From positions 1 to 34,542 of the forward strand of contig JAICWC010000020.1 in assembly GCA_025934995.1 (NCBI GenBank): a stretch of DNA of 34,542 bases. Reading direction: 5' to 3'. This DNA is from Thermoleophilia bacterium (GTDB lineage Bacteria > Actinomycetota > Thermoleophilia > Gaiellales > Gaiellaceae). The notes below the pieces were generated by a model. That model searched no databases, was not told the DNA's origin, and saw nothing but the letters and a program-made list of their open reading frames with translations. The position numbers were made by a program, and so were the translations under genes. Below are positions 33,771-34,542 of this stretch, one piece after another. The first letter of the stretch is position 1; the number at the start of each line of letters is the position of its first letter.

Positions 33771-34465
33771 GCGTCTCGCTCGTCGGCGCCGGTCCCGGCG
33801 ATCCGGAGCTGATCACCGTCCGCGGCCTCGCGCGCGTGCGCGCCGCCGACGTCCTCGTCTACGACCGCCTCGTCTCGGCCGAGCTCGTCGCCGAGGCGCC
33901 GGCGCAGGCGCTTCGCATCGCCCGGGACGAGTTGACGCAGGCGGAGGTGAACGACGCGTTGATCGACCACGGCCGCCGGAGCTTCGCCGTCCGCCTGAAG
34001 GGCGGCGATCCGTTCGTCTTCGGACGGGGCGGCGAGGAGGCGCTCGCGCTCGCGGCTGCGGGCGTCCCGTTCGAGCTCGTCCCCGGCGTCTCGTCGATCG
34101 CCGCTGTGCCGGAGTCGGCCTTGATTCCCGTCACGCACCGCGGCGTCTCGCAGTCCGTCACCGCGTTCGCGGCGCACGATGTCGAGAAGCTGGACGTTGC
34201 GGCACTCGCACGCGTTCCCGGCACGCTCGTCGCGTTCATGGGCGGCGCGCGCGCCGAGCGCCTCGCCCAGCGGCTGATCGAGCACGGGAAGCCGGCGTCG
34301 ACGCCGGCCGCGGTGATCTCGCGCGGGACCCTCGACGACGAGCAGGTCCAGGTGACGCCGCTCGGCTCGCTGGCCGCCGCGACCGCGACGCCGGCGCTCG
34401 TCGTGATCGGCGAGGTCGTCGCACTCCGCGCCGCGTTGGGCGCTCTGCGACGATCCGCTGCGTGA
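33767..34465 (+). CDS. cobA: Uroporphyrinogen-III C-methyltransferase (SUMT)
   Basis: Adds two methyl groups from SAM to uroporphyrinogen III to give precorrin-2, leading to siroheme. 232 residues. SLVGAGPGDPELITVRGLA is the N-terminal SAM motif, RLKGGDPFVFGRGGEEALAL the second, and PVTHRGVSQSVTAFAAH and PGTLVAFMGGA follow. The stretch between YDRLVS and RLKGGDP is shorter than usual: the GKRxGxHSxxQ segment is reduced to IARDELTQAEVN. It provides cofactor for the reductase at the head of the operon. GTG start overlaps the previous stop, and its own stop overlaps the next gene. Confidence 0.92.
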   Translation: MSVSLVGAGPGDPELITVRGLARVRAADVLVYDRLVSAELVAEAPAQALRIARDELTQAEVNDALIDHGRRSFAVRLKGGDPFVFGRGGEEALALAAAGVPFELVPGVSSIAAVPESALIPVTHRGVSQSVTAFAAHDVEKLDVAALARVPGTLVAFMGGARAERLAQRLIEHGKPASTPAAVISRGTLDDEQVQVTPLGSLAAATATPALVVIGEVVALRAALGALRRSAA

Positions 34466-34542
34466 CCGAGCTTCGCCGGGTCGGCGCGCTGCCGCCGTAC
34501 GCGTTCGCCGAGGTCGAGCGGCTGAAGCTCGAGCTCCGTCGC
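34462..34542 (+). CDS. Aminotransferase class I, N-terminal fragment (continues past window)
   Basis: Only 27 codons before the window ends. The GTG at 34462 overlaps the SUMT stop (GTGA). RVGALPPYAFAEVERLKLEL matches the N-terminus of PLP aminotransferases of the alanine / LL-diaminopimelate / succinyldiaminopimelate group, which usually read LPPYLFAEIDRLKxEL then GVDVIDLGIGDPD. The substrate cannot be told from this fragment; another aspartate-family or Ala/Asp transaminase would fit the region. Confidence 0.7.
   Translation, partial: MTELRRVGALPPYAFAEVERLKLELRR

Overview
This is a high-GC stretch of bacterial chromosome densely packed with amino-acid biosynthesis and nitrogen/sulfur assimilation genes. 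I see no tRNA, rRNA, CRISPR array, IS element or phage gene. Most adjacent same-strand genes overlap by 4 bases (ATGA or GTGA), and GTG and TTG starts are common. Gene content, GC, LL-DAP-aminotransferase-like and SUMT sequences and TAnnnT-type -10 boxes point to an actinobacterial lineage, perhaps a Thermoleophilia-like one. That placement is inference from style, not a database match.

Layout. (1) 1-3048 (+): nitrogen block: 3' end of glutamine synthetase, a GNAT acetyltransferase, a P-II protein, an ammonium transporter and a 41-residue Cys-pair microprotein. (2) 3049-4158: a palindromic repeat, a decayed VOC/glyoxalase pseudogene (-) and a HAD phosphatase (+). (3) 4096-9866 (-): glutamate synthase gltB-gltD. 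(4) 10072-20201 (+): an attenuator-like leader encoding a Leu/Ile/Val-rich peptide, then one long operon: leuA, a degenerate LeuB-like gene, ilvB, ilvN, ilvC, hom, thrC, thrB, ilvD. (5) 20225-22833 (+): a SAM-I-clan riboswitch in front of a second threonine-synthase-like gene, a small HNH-repeat-like protein and the canonical leuB. (6) 22799-24085 (+): a Phe-rich leader peptide, prephenate dehydratase and chorismate mutase. (7) 24054-25918 (-): leuC-leuD. (8) 25997-30431 (+): PEP carboxylase, proA, proB. (9) 30481-34542 (+): siroheme nitrite/sulfite reductase, APS reductase, an unknown protein, a Met8-like protein, SUMT, and the first 27 codons of an aminotransferase.

How the genes work together. 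AmtB, P-II, GlnA and GltBD bring in and fix ammonium as Gln and Glu. PEP carboxylase supplies oxaloacetate for the aspartate family. Hom, ThrB and ThrC make threonine, and IlvBNCD plus LeuABCD make Val, Ile and Leu; no threonine deaminase (ilvA) is visible here. ProAB draws on Glu. The last operon reduces sulfur and makes the siroheme its reductase needs.

The most interesting material is regulatory or divergent: two leader peptides (branched-chain and Phe) with RNA pairings that could mask downstream start sites; a SAM riboswitch controlling a threonine-synthase paralogue rather than an obvious methionine gene; a LeuB-fold protein that has lost its catalytic residues and sits between leuA and ilvB; GlnA and P-II that both carry Phe where the covalently modified Tyr normally sits; and repeated evidence for leaderless transcripts.
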